A stretch of DNA of 8,165 nt. Source: an uncultured Eubacteriales bacterium (lineage in GTDB: Bacteria > Bacillota_A > Clostridia > Oscillospirales > CAG-272). The notes under the pieces are model-generated. The model ran no database searches. It saw nothing but the letters and a program-made list of their open reading frames with translations, and had not been told where the DNA came from. The stretch lies in contig USTB01000031.1 in NCBI GenBank assembly GCA_900557635.1, positions 1 through 8,165 of the forward strand, written 5' to 3'. The position numbers were made by a program, and so were the translations under genes. Position 1 is the stretch's first letter; each line of letters opens with the position of its first letter. Of this stretch, positions 1 to 7,524 are shown one piece after another.

Positions 1-1
1 T

Positions 2-163
2 GAGGTTATTACGTCCCTCATCTTCATATTCGTCCGCGCCTGCGTGCACTACGCGATGTTCGAGGATGAATATTATCTGAAAAGCCAAATGGATGTACTC
101 AAGCAGGGCGTTTCTCTTTTCGTCGAAAAATACAAAAAGAAAGGGTCAACGGAGGTAAGCTGA
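2..163 (+). CDS. C-terminal end of a probable TetR-family transcriptional regulator (5' partial)
   Basis: The frame is open from base 2 to the TGA at 161-163 and gives the last 53 residues of a protein whose start lies outside the window. The fragment has a hydrophobic helix (SLIFIFVRACVHYAMF), an acidic turn (EDEYY) and an amphipathic final helix (LKSQMDVLKQGVSLFVEKY) with a Lys-rich end. This resembles the last two helices of the ligand-binding domain of TetR/AcrR regulators from Clostridia. That is recognition by general pattern only: the DNA-binding helix-turn-helix would be upstream and cannot be seen. The stop codon is one base before the ATG of the large dockerin gene, and that gene's ribosome binding site lies inside this coding end, so the two are probably co-transcribed. 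Another all-helical protein cannot be excluded. Confidence 0.6.
   Translation, partial: EVITSLIFIFVRACVHYAMFEDEYYLKSQMDVLKQGVSLFVEKYKKKGSTEVS
151..155 (+). promoter_or_regulatory. Ribosome binding site of the dockerin gene, inside the upstream coding end
   Basis: GGAGG at 151-155 is nine bases before the ATG at 165 and lies within the last codons of the preceding gene. This supports the chosen start and suggests translation of the large gene is coupled to the upstream one. Confidence 0.75.
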
Positions 164-164
164 A

Positions 165-3100
165 ATGAAAAAGCGCTTCATCTTCATTCTGGTTTCGGTT
201 GTTGCTGTTGTCATGACAGCCGCCGCGTTCTTTGCCGTGAGTGCGAACGCGTACCAGAATTACGGTCTTTCGGTCGGCGGGGTGAAGGTCACGAGCAACT
301 GCCTTTCCGGTAAGGGCTGGCGGTTCGATCCGGACACGAACACGCTGATCCTGAACGGCTTCAACATCACATCGGGCGGAACCTACCATAAAAAGATCAA
401 CGACGGCACCACATGGCTGTATTCCTTCATCCATGTGGACGATGACGTATCAATGAACCTGAATATCCGTCTGGAGGGTGCGGACAGCACCATCGGCTAC
501 TCTGCGCTGGCGGGCAAGAACGCGGTGTCCGCGGGTGACGGTACATATAATTCTTATTTCGGGATCTATAACAAAAACGGCAACGTGAACATTACGGGTT
601 CCGCAAGACTGAGTATCTACACAAACCAGCTCTGCATTTATACTTCACAGAAGATCACCGTGGACGAATGCCCCAAGGGTGTTAACATGCAGGCGTATGT
701 CAGGTGCTCCACTTCCAAATATCTCATTGTCAAGGGCGGCAGTAAGGTCAGCGCATACTGCGGCTTTTCGGGCGGGGACGACTATGAAGCCGCAATCAAA
801 GCATCGTACGGCATCAATATCTATGATACCTCCGAGCTGTATGCCGAGGTCGAACGCCGCGAAAGCTCGACCTACGGTCATATCGCCGCGATATCCTGTC
901 GGGAAGGCACAATCAATGTTTACGGCGGAAAGCTGACCGGTATTTGCTACATGGGCGGCAAGCAGTCCGACGGCTTCCCCGAGTGCTTTGCCATTCAGAT
1001 GGACACGCTGAATATTTCGGGCGGAGGTGTTGTGGAAGCGCGGATTAAGACGGCATCGGGTCAGAAGGATTACCGCAGATCGATCGCCATCGGTCAGTAT
1101 GACGGCAAGACGGGCACGATCAACTTCAAGGGCAAGGGTGTCCTTCGCACCGGCGTGGAAATGAAGAATCCCAACGGCGGACAGCGTGTGATCCCCGAAA
1201 GCTTCAATCTGCTCAACAACACGTGCACCCGCGTTACCGACTTAAAGATGGAAGACAAGGAGGTCGTATACATCGAGTATACCACATCTGAGCGCGAGGG
1301 TATCTTCCTGCATGAGGTCGGCGGCACGACGCACTGGTCGTATTACAAAGACTCCTTCTTGGAAAAAACCGGCTACCTCTTCCTGTTTGATCTGAATGAT
1401 GCGATCGTGTCGGGCAAAGATTATAATGTCTATTCCGTTTCCGGCTCGCAAACAATGATTCCTAATGTCGAGAACGGCGAGATCCCCGCGATCACCGTAG
1501 AGTCGGGAGATCTGACGCTGTGGCTCCAGAACGGTAAAACCTACAATTTTACAAAGCCGATCGAGGTGAAGAGCGGCGCGACCCTGAATATTTTCGGGTT
1601 CGGTACGGTCAACGGTCTGGATGTTAAGGGCGGCGGTACGGTGGTTTTCAAATGCGGTACCGTTACCGGCAAGATGGAGAAGTCCCTGAAAATGATCGTT
1701 GAGGGCGGCAATGTCAATGTGGATTATGCCGGTCAGGCGACGGACGCGGACGGCGTGAAGGTGTGGAAACAGTCCTATGTCCTTGCCAATGAGGATTCTT
1801 CATTCAGCAGTGTCTCCCAGGTCTCGGTCAGGAACGGAAGAAATTATTCCGTGTACGGAACATATCCCATCGACGGCAGAAAGGTCTGCCTCTGGATGCA
1901 GTCAGCCGAGGAGCTGGAATCCCTCAGCGCGGTCCCGAGCGGCTATTCCTCGTCGCTGACCCTCAAGGGTCAGCCGGGCAATCCGCTTTGGCTCACCCTG
2001 TTCCAGTCCATTGCTACAAACGAGAGAACCCTTTATGTTGCAACGTCCGGTATGTCGGTGACGATTCAGCCCTTTGCCAAGGCGCCGACTGCCGAACAGA
2101 TGAAGGATTATAAGCTGATATGGTCGTACAGTGACGACGGTCTGAACTGGACGACGATCAGCGATCCGAACTGCGACAGCGAATGCCGCCTCACCTATAC
2201 CGTTGCGGCAGGGGAATCGTGGATCAACCGCACCTTCCGCTGTGAGCTTCGCAGAACGGACACGAACACACAGGTCGGTATTTATACCGCGACCGTCCAT
2301 AGGTTCAATCCGAAGATCGTCAGCGACACCCCGTTCTCGGAAAATCAGATGGTAACGCTCCGTCTCGTTGAGGGAACGCTTCCTCCGGATGGGCAGGATG
2401 TTACCATAAAGAGCATCGCATGGTATGTCAGTCGGGACGGCGGCAAGACCTATGAACGCCACACGCCGGCAGACGGGAAGGAAGCATATTCCTTCAAGGT
2501 GACCGAGGATAAGGACGGTTGGCGCTATCGGTGCGAAGCCAGATTGAGCGACGGAACCACGCTCACCGATGTCGCCGTCTCCGAAACGATCGACGTGGAG
2601 GTCACCGACCGCTGGATCAAAATTCTGGAACAGCCCGAGAGCGTTACGGTAAAAGTACCCACGGGCAACAATTACAGCATCAAGGTGCTGGCGCGGTACG
2701 CGACCTCCTATCAGTGGCAGGTCTCCAAGAGAACCTATGCCGGAGAGGATGTTGCCTTTGAAGATATGCCGGGCGAAAACAAAAATTATTATTCGTTCGG
2801 ATGGAGCCCGAGACTGTATGCCGAACATCGGTACTATGCTTACCGTTGCGTGGTCAAAAACGATTTCAGCCAGGTCATCACGGACGAGGTGACCCTGAAC
2901 GTTCTCTATGATCCGTTTTTCTATAACGTGAGCCTCCCGATGCAGACGATCCGCGAGGGTGAGGGCACGGTCTTTGAGGCGAACATCTCAGGCGGAAGTC
3001 CTCTTGTGGCGACCGACGTCTATTGGGAGGTCTACATGGGTGAGGGCGGCTATGTCCGTCTTTCCGAGGTGGAGGCACTGCGCGATTACTGCATTGAAGA

Positions 3101-5153
3101 GTACGCCACCGAAACGTCCTCCGACGGCATTACTTATCACACAAAAACCACCCTGCGGATCGTAAACGCACCCCTGAGCATGAACGGATACTACTTCCGT
3201 TGTACCATGACCTACGGGGATACCCGGTCCGACTATCAGCCCTTCCTGCAATTGAAGGTGCTTACCGAATGCCAGCAGAACGGTCACGACTGGTCGAAAG
3301 CGACCTGCACCGTGCTTTCCACCTGCTCCAAGTGCGGCGAGACCAGAGGCGAATTGCTTCCGCACACGGGCGGCAAGGCGACCTGTATCCAATGCGCGAT
3401 CTGTGAGGTCTGCGGCAACGAATACGGCGACTATGATCGGAGTACGCATCCCGACGATGCAACCGATGTCTGGAATGTCGAGGACTGGCAGGACGATGCG
3501 GGGCATCACAGCAAATGGAGCTGTTGCGGCAGACCGAAATATCCCTATGAATACCATAAATGGGAGGAAGGCATCTGCACGGTCTGCGGCTGTATCTGTG
3601 AGCATCCTCTCCGAACGCCTGCAAACTGCCATGAACGGGCAAAATGCCATACCTGCTGCATTGAATACGGCGTGATCGACCCGGACAATCACGATCTGTC
3701 GGTGTACGGCACCTATACCGCCGACCAAAAGGATCCCACCTGTACCGAGGACGGCTACACCGGCGATACCGTATGCTGGGAGTGCCGCGCCGTTATCACT
3801 AAGGGAACCGTGATTCCCGCAACGGGTCACAGCGACAGTTGGCCCGCTACCTGTAAAGAGTCTGCATGGTGCTCCACCTGTCAACAGCATTTCGGCGATA
3901 TCGACCCCGACAACCACGCAGAGCCGTGGTCGGCATATTACACCGATGTCACCGATACCACGCATACACAGCACTGGAATTGCTGTGATATGGTCAAGAC
4001 CCTTCCGCACGATCTCGATGAGAACGGCGTCTGTAGCTCCTGCCACTACGGTTGCGAGCACACGGGCGGCACGGCAAACTGCATGGAGCCGGCGCTCTGC
4101 GAGAAATGCGGCGAGCCTTACGGTCCGCTTGACCCCGACCGTCACGAATATACCATGTGCTATCCGTACGGCAACGATGCGCATACCGAGAGATGCAAGT
4201 GCGGCAAGGTCATCATCGCTTCCGAGGCGCACACGTGGGAGAACGGCATGTGCACCAAGTGCTACTGCAGTTGTCATCATATGGGCGGAACGGCGACCTG
4301 TACCGAAGAGGCGGTCTGCGAGATCTGCGGCGAGCGGTACGGCAGTGCGCGCGGACATATCTTCGGCGGTTGGCAGAAGAACGGCGACGGGCACCGGCAC
4401 GAATGCGCCGTCTGCGGTGAAAAACAGGACGAATCGGCGCATACGGCGGGCGATGCTGCAACCGAAACCACACCGCAGGTGTGCACGGTCTGTAACTATG
4501 AGATCACACCCGTGGCGGGACATACCCACGATTTCAACTGTCGGAGCACCGATGAAAAGTACCTCAAATATGCCGCGACCTGTACCGCGAAGGCAGTGTA
4601 CTATTACTCCTGCGCCTGCGGCGTGAGCGGGGAAGCGACCTTTACCGACGGCGAGACCTTGGCACATGAGTACGACCCCGACTGGTTCTACGACAGCGGA
4701 AAGCATTGGTATGCATGCACGGTCTGCGGACAGAGAAGCGACGAGGCGGTGCACGAGGATACCGACCGTAATGAATTCTGCGATATCTGCGGAAAGTATA
4801 CGGGAATTTCGGGCGACGTCAACGACAACGGCAGAATCGACTCCAATGACTATATCCTCATCCGAAAGATGCTTCTTGACGCCGACAGCGGACAGACGGA
4901 TTCGGGCAGGTTTATCCGAGCCGATATGAACGGCAACGGAAAGATCGATTCCAACGACTGTCTGTTGGTTCGCATGGCGATCCTCGGCATCGAGATCTCC
5001 GAGGACGCAAATACGGGCGGCAGTTCGGTCAACGCATCCGCGCAAAGCGGAAACGGAGCTGTGCCTGTCGGATATCGAAACACGCAATATCAGGTACAAA
5101 GCATCACATTACCCTGCACCATTCGTCCGAGAGAAGAGGACGATACACTGTAA
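165..5153 (+). CDS. Very large secreted dockerin protein with beta-helix, Ig-like and Cys-rich repeat regions
   Basis: 1662 residues, exported. Residues 1-29 are a signal peptide: KKR, a hydrophobic core, and an AxA cleavage site at ANA (27-29). Residues ~30-375 hold short strand-turn rungs (NVNITGSARLSIY, GTINVYGGKLTGI, TLNISGGGVVEARI) like parallel beta-helix carbohydrate-binding-type domains of Firmicutes surface proteins; ~375-610 look like a second such region. Residues ~614-713, 714-813, 814-915 and 916-1035 are four Ig-like modules with Trp and late Cys hallmarks (IWSYSDDG...FRCEL; IAWYVSRDGG...YRCEA). Residues 1036-1542 are Cys-rich repeats with about 54 cysteines. Residues 1550-1608 are a type I dockerin with two complete calcium loops, followed by a 54-residue hydrophilic tail. 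No catalytic domain, sortase signal or C-terminal membrane segment is visible. The likely role is a docked surface or cellulosome-like adhesin or substrate-binding component; the actual ligand is unknown. Confidence 0.93.
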   Translation: MKKRFIFILVSVVAVVMTAAAFFAVSANAYQNYGLSVGGVKVTSNCLSGKGWRFDPDTNTLILNGFNITSGGTYHKKINDGTTWLYSFIHVDDDVSMNLNIRLEGADSTIGYSALAGKNAVSAGDGTYNSYFGIYNKNGNVNITGSARLSIYTNQLCIYTSQKITVDECPKGVNMQAYVRCSTSKYLIVKGGSKVSAYCGFSGGDDYEAAIKASYGINIYDTSELYAEVERRESSTYGHIAAISCREGTINVYGGKLTGICYMGGKQSDGFPECFAIQMDTLNISGGGVVEARIKTASGQKDYRRSIAIGQYDGKTGTINFKGKGVLRTGVEMKNPNGGQRVIPESFNLLNNTCTRVTDLKMEDKEVVYIEYTTSEREGIFLHEVGGTTHWSYYKDSFLEKTGYLFLFDLNDAIVSGKDYNVYSVSGSQTMIPNVENGEIPAITVESGDLTLWLQNGKTYNFTKPIEVKSGATLNIFGFGTVNGLDVKGGGTVVFKCGTVTGKMEKSLKMIVEGGNVNVDYAGQATDADGVKVWKQSYVLANEDSSFSSVSQVSVRNGRNYSVYGTYPIDGRKVCLWMQSAEELESLSAVPSGYSSSLTLKGQPGNPLWLTLFQSIATNERTLYVATSGMSVTIQPFAKAPTAEQMKDYKLIWSYSDDGLNWTTISDPNCDSECRLTYTVAAGESWINRTFRCELRRTDTNTQVGIYTATVHRFNPKIVSDTPFSENQMVTLRLVEGTLPPDGQDVTIKSIAWYVSRDGGKTYERHTPADGKEAYSFKVTEDKDGWRYRCEARLSDGTTLTDVAVSETIDVEVTDRWIKILEQPESVTVKVPTGNNYSIKVLARYATSYQWQVSKRTYAGEDVAFEDMPGENKNYYSFGWSPRLYAEHRYYAYRCVVKNDFSQVITDEVTLNVLYDPFFYNVSLPMQTIREGEGTVFEANISGGSPLVATDVYWEVYMGEGGYVRLSEVEALRDYCIEEYATETSSDGITYHTKTTLRIVNAPLSMNGYYFRCTMTYGDTRSDYQPFLQLKVLTECQQNGHDWSKATCTVLSTCSKCGETRGELLPHTGGKATCIQCAICEVCGNEYGDYDRSTHPDDATDVWNVEDWQDDAGHHSKWSCCGRPKYPYEYHKWEEGICTVCGCICEHPLRTPANCHERAKCHTCCIEYGVIDPDNHDLSVYGTYTADQKDPTCTEDGYTGDTVCWECRAVITKGTVIPATGHSDSWPATCKESAWCSTCQQHFGDIDPDNHAEPWSAYYTDVTDTTHTQHWNCCDMVKTLPHDLDENGVCSSCHYGCEHTGGTANCMEPALCEKCGEPYGPLDPDRHEYTMCYPYGNDAHTERCKCGKVIIASEAHTWENGMCTKCYCSCHHMGGTATCTEEAVCEICGERYGSARGHIFGGWQKNGDGHRHECAVCGEKQDESAHTAGDAATETTPQVCTVCNYEITPVAGHTHDFNCRSTDEKYLKYAATCTAKAVYYYSCACGVSGEATFTDGETLAHEYDPDWFYDSGKHWYACTVCGQRSDEAVHEDTDRNEFCDICGKYTGISGDVNDNGRIDSNDYILIRKMLLDADSGQTDSGRFIRADMNGNGKIDSNDCLLVRMAILGIEISEDANTGGSSVNASAQSGNGAVPVGYRNTQYQVQSITLPCTIRPREEDDTL
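3270..4790 (+). repeat. Tandem Cys/His-rich zinc-ribbon-like repeats within the dockerin protein
   Basis: Residues 1036-1542 contain diverged repeats. The core motif is (A)(T/N)CxxxAxCxxCGxxYG, often followed by DPDxH; its first Cys is at residues 1074, 1155, 1230, 1306 and 1379, a period of 73-81 residues. Two further motifs fall between cores in most units: a Trp/His-Cys-Cys-type segment (HSKWSCCG, HTQHWNCCD, HTERCKCG) and a HxWxxGxCTxCxCxC segment (HKWEEGICTVCGCIC, HTWENGMCTKCYCSC). The array is flanked by related but looser CxxC units at 1048-1069 and 1473-1542, and a TCTEDGYTGDTVCWEC...IPATGH unit, a type common in clostridial surface proteins, lies inside it. Paired CxxC knuckles with His suggest metal binding, probably zinc, but this is inferred; disulfide use is also possible for an exported protein. 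Confidence 0.85.
4812..4988 (+). other. Dockerin type I domain (two calcium-binding F-hand loops)
   Basis: Loop 1 is DVNDNGRIDSND (residues 1551-1562) and loop 2 is DMNGNGKIDSND (1587-1598). Both have all calcium ligands at loop positions 1, 3, 5, 9 and 12 (D, N, N, D, D), each followed by a hydrophobic helix (YILIRKMLL; CLLVRMAILG). Loop positions 10 and 11, which set cohesin specificity in known dockerins, are Ser-Asn in both copies. That internal symmetry is the basis of dual binding modes in the family. The domain would bind a cohesin module outside the cell; no cohesin is encoded in this window. Confidence 0.93.
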
Positions 5154-5163
5154 CAAACCCATA

Positions 5164-5200
5164 GGCACCCGATCGGAAACGGTCGGGTGCCGACTTTTTT
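5164..5200 (+). terminator. Intrinsic terminator after the dockerin gene
   Basis: Ten bases after the TAA, GGCACCCGATCG at 5164-5175 pairs with CGGTCGGGTGCC at 5180-5191 (12 pairs, one T-G wobble) around a GAAA tetraloop, followed by GACTTTTTT. This closes the left transcription unit. Confidence 0.9.
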
Positions 5201-5223
5201 GCCCGATGCACGAAAAGCCCGAC

Positions 5224-5252
5224 ATGACACGATCAGCGACGCGTTGCATAAA
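5224..5252 (+). promoter_or_regulatory. Probable sigma-A promoter for the oxidoreductase/tocopherol-cyclase-like pair
   Basis: ATGACA (5224-5229), a 17-base spacer, then CATAAA (5247-5252): nine of twelve consensus bases at ideal spacing, located just after the preceding terminator. Initiation would be near 5259, giving a leader of about 50 bases. A weaker alternative is TTGCAT (5244-5249) with CAAAAT (5269-5274), spaced 19. Confidence 0.45.
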
Positions 5253-5308
5253 TCCCGAAAAAGCAGACCAAAATCAGAGGGAAAAACTGTGAAACGGGAG
5301 GCATCGTT

Positions 5309-6607
5309 ATGCGGTATTTATGGACGGACGGCGTAACACCGATCAAAGGGCAAAGATTGCAGGGCGATATCCGCACGGAGGTCTGCGTGATCGGCGGCGG
5401 AATGGCGGGGATCCTCTGCGCGGCGCGTCTGCACGAATGCGGTGTGGATACAGTCGTAGCGGAGGCGAAGGAGATCGGAGAGGGCATTACCAAAGGAACC
5501 ACGGCGGTTTTAACGGCACAGCACGATCTGCGCTATCGGGATCTTGCCGAAAGATACGGTTTTGCGCATGCAAAGCAGTATCTGCATGCCCATCTGCGCG
5601 CCCTGCAGTGGATCCGACAGCAAGCCGAGCGCATCGACTGCGATTTCGAGGTGCGTCCGTCGGTCATGTTTTCGCGAACCGGACAGGACGGTCTGCGCGA
5701 GGAGGCGGACATGGTTCGGCGTCTGGGATTTACTGCCGAGTATACCGCAAAGCCGAAGTTGCCCTTTCCTGCGGTCGATGCGGTCGTCTATCCCGAAATG
5801 GCACAGTTTCATCCGCTCCGTTTTCTCAACGGCATGGCGCGCGGTCTGCGCATTTACACGGGAACCTTTGTCCGCGAGCTTTCGGGAACCACGGCGATTA
5901 CCGATTCGGGACGGATTCGGGCAAATCATATCATTGTCGCCACGCATTTTCCTTTTGTGAACCGCCGCGGACTGTACTTTACCAAGCAGTATCAGAACCG
6001 CTCCTACATTATTGCATACAGGAATGCGCCCGATATCGGGTGTACGGCAATCGATGCGGGGAAGGGCGGCTTCTATTTTCGGAATTACCGCGATCTTCTG
6101 CTTGTGGGGGGAGGCGACCATCGCACGGGAAAGCAGGGCGGCGCTTATGCGGCAATCGAACAGTATGTCCGCCGCCGTTTTCCGCAGGCAAAGGAGGCGC
6201 ATCGGTGGGCAAATCAGGATTGCGTCACGCTGGACGATGTGCCGTATATCGGCCAATACAGCCCCGCGATGCCCAATGTGTACGTGGCGACCGGCTTTAA
6301 TCTGTGGGGAATGACCACCTCGGCGGTCGCGGCAGATATCCTGTGTGACAGGATCCTCGGCAAGCAGAATGCGGATGCGGCAGTCTTTGCGTCCGACAGA
6401 AGCATGCTTCATCCGCGTCTGTTCTCCAATCTCGGCGCCGCCGTTGCAGGGTGGCTCACACCCGTCCGCCGACGCTGTCCCCATTTGGGATGTGCCTTGC
6501 ACTATAATGCCGCCGAGCACAGCTGGGACTGTGCCTGTCACGGTTCACGCTTTGACGGGAACGGAAAGCTGATCGAAAATCCGGCAATGAGGGATGCGGA
6601 TGTTTAA
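5309..6607 (+). CDS. FAD-dependent oxidoreductase (DAO family) with C-terminal Rieske [2Fe-2S] domain
   Basis: 432 residues, cytoplasmic, no signal peptide. The start is supported by GGGAGG at 5296-5301, seven bases before ATG. The N-terminal Rossmann motif VIGGGMAG has GxGxxG at residues 29-34, with the acidic residue ending strand 2 at E52 (VVAEAKEI). The C-terminal part of the FAD domain shows DVPYIG (310-315) and VYVATGFNLWGMT (324-336), typical of the D-amino-acid-oxidase-like superfamily. Residues 390-411 form a Rieske site: C390-x-H392, 15 residues, then C408-x-x-H411. C395 and C410 match the extra disulfide pair of classical Rieske proteins. The fusion should pass electrons between FAD and the [2Fe-2S] cluster; relatives act on amines or are uncharacterised, and the substrate here is unknown. 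The last 8 bases overlap the preferred start of the next gene. Confidence 0.92.
   Translation: MRYLWTDGVTPIKGQRLQGDIRTEVCVIGGGMAGILCAARLHECGVDTVVAEAKEIGEGITKGTTAVLTAQHDLRYRDLAERYGFAHAKQYLHAHLRALQWIRQQAERIDCDFEVRPSVMFSRTGQDGLREEADMVRRLGFTAEYTAKPKLPFPAVDAVVYPEMAQFHPLRFLNGMARGLRIYTGTFVRELSGTTAITDSGRIRANHIIVATHFPFVNRRGLYFTKQYQNRSYIIAYRNAPDIGCTAIDAGKGGFYFRNYRDLLLVGGGDHRTGKQGGAYAAIEQYVRRRFPQAKEAHRWANQDCVTLDDVPYIGQYSPAMPNVYVATGFNLWGMTTSAVAADILCDRILGKQNADAAVFASDRSMLHPRLFSNLGAAVAGWLTPVRRRCPHLGCALHYNAAEHSWDCACHGSRFDGNGKLIENPAMRDADV
6589..6593 (+). promoter_or_regulatory. Ribosome binding site choosing the downstream of two in-frame ATGs
   Basis: GAGGG at 6589-6593 abuts the ATG at 6594 but is six bases from the in-frame ATG at 6600, so initiation at 6600 is favoured. 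The site lies in the last codons of the oxidoreductase gene. Confidence 0.6.
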
Positions 6608-7430
6608 CGGAAGATTTGAGGGCTGGTACTACAAACAGCGCACGGGCGATTATATGCTGGCGTTTATCCCGGGACGAGCCGACGGCGGTGCGTTTATCCA
6701 AATGATCGATTCGGACGGCACACGCCATTTTCCCATGCCGCAGATGTCGGTTTGGCGCGATACCGTCCATGTCGGGGACTGTGTGTTTTCGCCCATGGGA
6801 CTGCGCGTCCGTCTGCCGGGGGTCGAGGGAACTCTGCATTTCAGCACGCCGACGCCGCTTCGCTCCGATATCATGGGGCCGTTTGCAGGCTTGCCCATGC
6901 AGTGCAGACACGGGGTCGTCAGCATGAACCATTCGGTGGACGGCGAGATCACGGTGGACGGCGTCACCCATGTGTTTGCGCAGGGGAGCGGATATGCCGA
7001 AAGAGACAGCGGTCGGTCGTTCCCGCGCTCCTATTTGTGGCTCCAATGCAACGATTTCGATGAACCGTGCTCCTGCATGCTTTCCATTGCACATATTCCT
7101 TTTCTGGGCTTTTCCTTCACGGGCTGTATCTGCGCCGTCCTGTTCGGCGGCAGGGAATACCGCCTTGCCACCTATCGCGGCGTGCGCATCGTGTCGGGGG
7201 ATCGGGAGCATCTTATCCTGCGGCAGGGCAGACTTCGCTTGGAGCTGACCGTGATCCCGCGCGACGGCGGTCATCCTCTGCTGGCGCCCATGCGGGGAAG
7301 CATGTCCGAAACCGTGCGCGAGTGCTGTGAGGCGTATTTGCAACTCCATCTGATGCAGGACGGCAAAACACTGCTCCGAACCGAAAGCAACCACGCCGCC
7401 TTCGAGGAACGGACCGACATTTCCCGATAA
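6600..7430 (+). CDS. Tocopherol-cyclase-like family protein
   Basis: 276 residues from the ATG at 6600 (278 from the ATG at 6594, which has no room for a ribosome binding site). The hallmarks of the family that includes plant VTE1 occur in order: FEGWYYK (residues 6-12), FIPG, AFIQMID, GYAERDSGRSFPRSYLWLQCNDF-like core near 132-151 (written here as GYAERDSGRSFP then LWLQCN), AHIPFLGFSF, and near the end HPLLAPMRG. The match is strong at family level, but no anaerobic clostridium is known to make tocopherol, so the plant reaction should not be assumed; a lipid or hydrophobic-ligand role is only inference. The usual Trp of the E-x-D/N-W-G motif is Ser137. There is no signal peptide. The 8-base overlap with the oxidoreductase gene suggests coupled translation and shared function. 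Confidence 0.85.
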   Translation: MFNGRFEGWYYKQRTGDYMLAFIPGRADGGAFIQMIDSDGTRHFPMPQMSVWRDTVHVGDCVFSPMGLRVRLPGVEGTLHFSTPTPLRSDIMGPFAGLPMQCRHGVVSMNHSVDGEITVDGVTHVFAQGSGYAERDSGRSFPRSYLWLQCNDFDEPCSCMLSIAHIPFLGFSFTGCICAVLFGGREYRLATYRGVRIVSGDREHLILRQGRLRLELTVIPRDGGHPLLAPMRGSMSETVRECCEAYLQLHLMQDGKTLLRTESNHAAFEERTDISR

Positions 7431-7457
7431 CGCGCGGGGACAGACGCGATTATTTTC
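7428..7457 (+). terminator. Weak possible terminator after the tocopherol-cyclase-like gene
   Basis: TAACGCG, starting at the stop codon, can pair with CGCGATTA (one bulged A) and is followed by TTTTC. The stem is short, so read-through into the next unit is likely if it works at all. Confidence 0.3.
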
Positions 7458-7467
7458 TCCGTTCCTC

Positions 7468-7496
7468 TTGACAACGCAGGGCACAGAACGTATAAT
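7468..7496 (+). promoter_or_regulatory. Perfect-consensus sigma-A promoter
   Basis: TTGACA at 7468-7473 and TATAAT at 7491-7496 are separated by exactly 17 bases. All twelve consensus bases match. Transcription would start near 7503, giving a leader of about 28 bases that contains AAGGAGGA. This predicts strong constitutive expression of the small gene that follows. Confidence 0.92.
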
Positions 7497-7516
7497 GGGG
7501 TTGAATAAACTACGGC

Positions 7517-7524
7517 AAGGAGGA
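7517..7524 (+). promoter_or_regulatory. Strong ribosome binding site fixing the start of the small gene
   Basis: AAGGAGGA at 7517-7524 has its GGAGG core seven bases before the ATG at 7531. The frame stays open upstream to a TTG at 7468, but that TTG is part of the -35 box, so the longer 97-residue form is not credible. Confidence 0.85.

Noticed and set aside
1902..2828. 308-codon open frame on the minus strand
   Set aside because: It is a shadow of the Ig-like region of the dockerin protein, with no ribosome binding site or recognisable family.
3384..4660. DNA-level tandem repeat or CRISPR-like array, suspected from the regular spacing
   Set aside because: The repeats are conserved as protein motifs but diverged at DNA level, with units of about 220-240 bases and no short identical repeats with unique spacers.
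2988..5099. 703-codon open frame on the minus strand, opposite the dockerin gene
   Set aside because: It runs opposite the Cys-rich and dockerin coding region, shows no domain or signal, and is explained by GC-rich codon bias (few stop codons opposite). The + strand product has clear domains.
5320..6300. 326-codon + strand frame inside the oxidoreductase gene
   Set aside because: It is out of frame with the oxidoreductase and rich in Arg/Gly/Ser as expected of a frame-shifted shadow; the overlapping frame has GxGxxG and Rieske motifs.
5510..6541. 343-codon open frame on the minus strand
   Set aside because: It overlaps the well-supported FAD/Rieske gene completely and has no family features.
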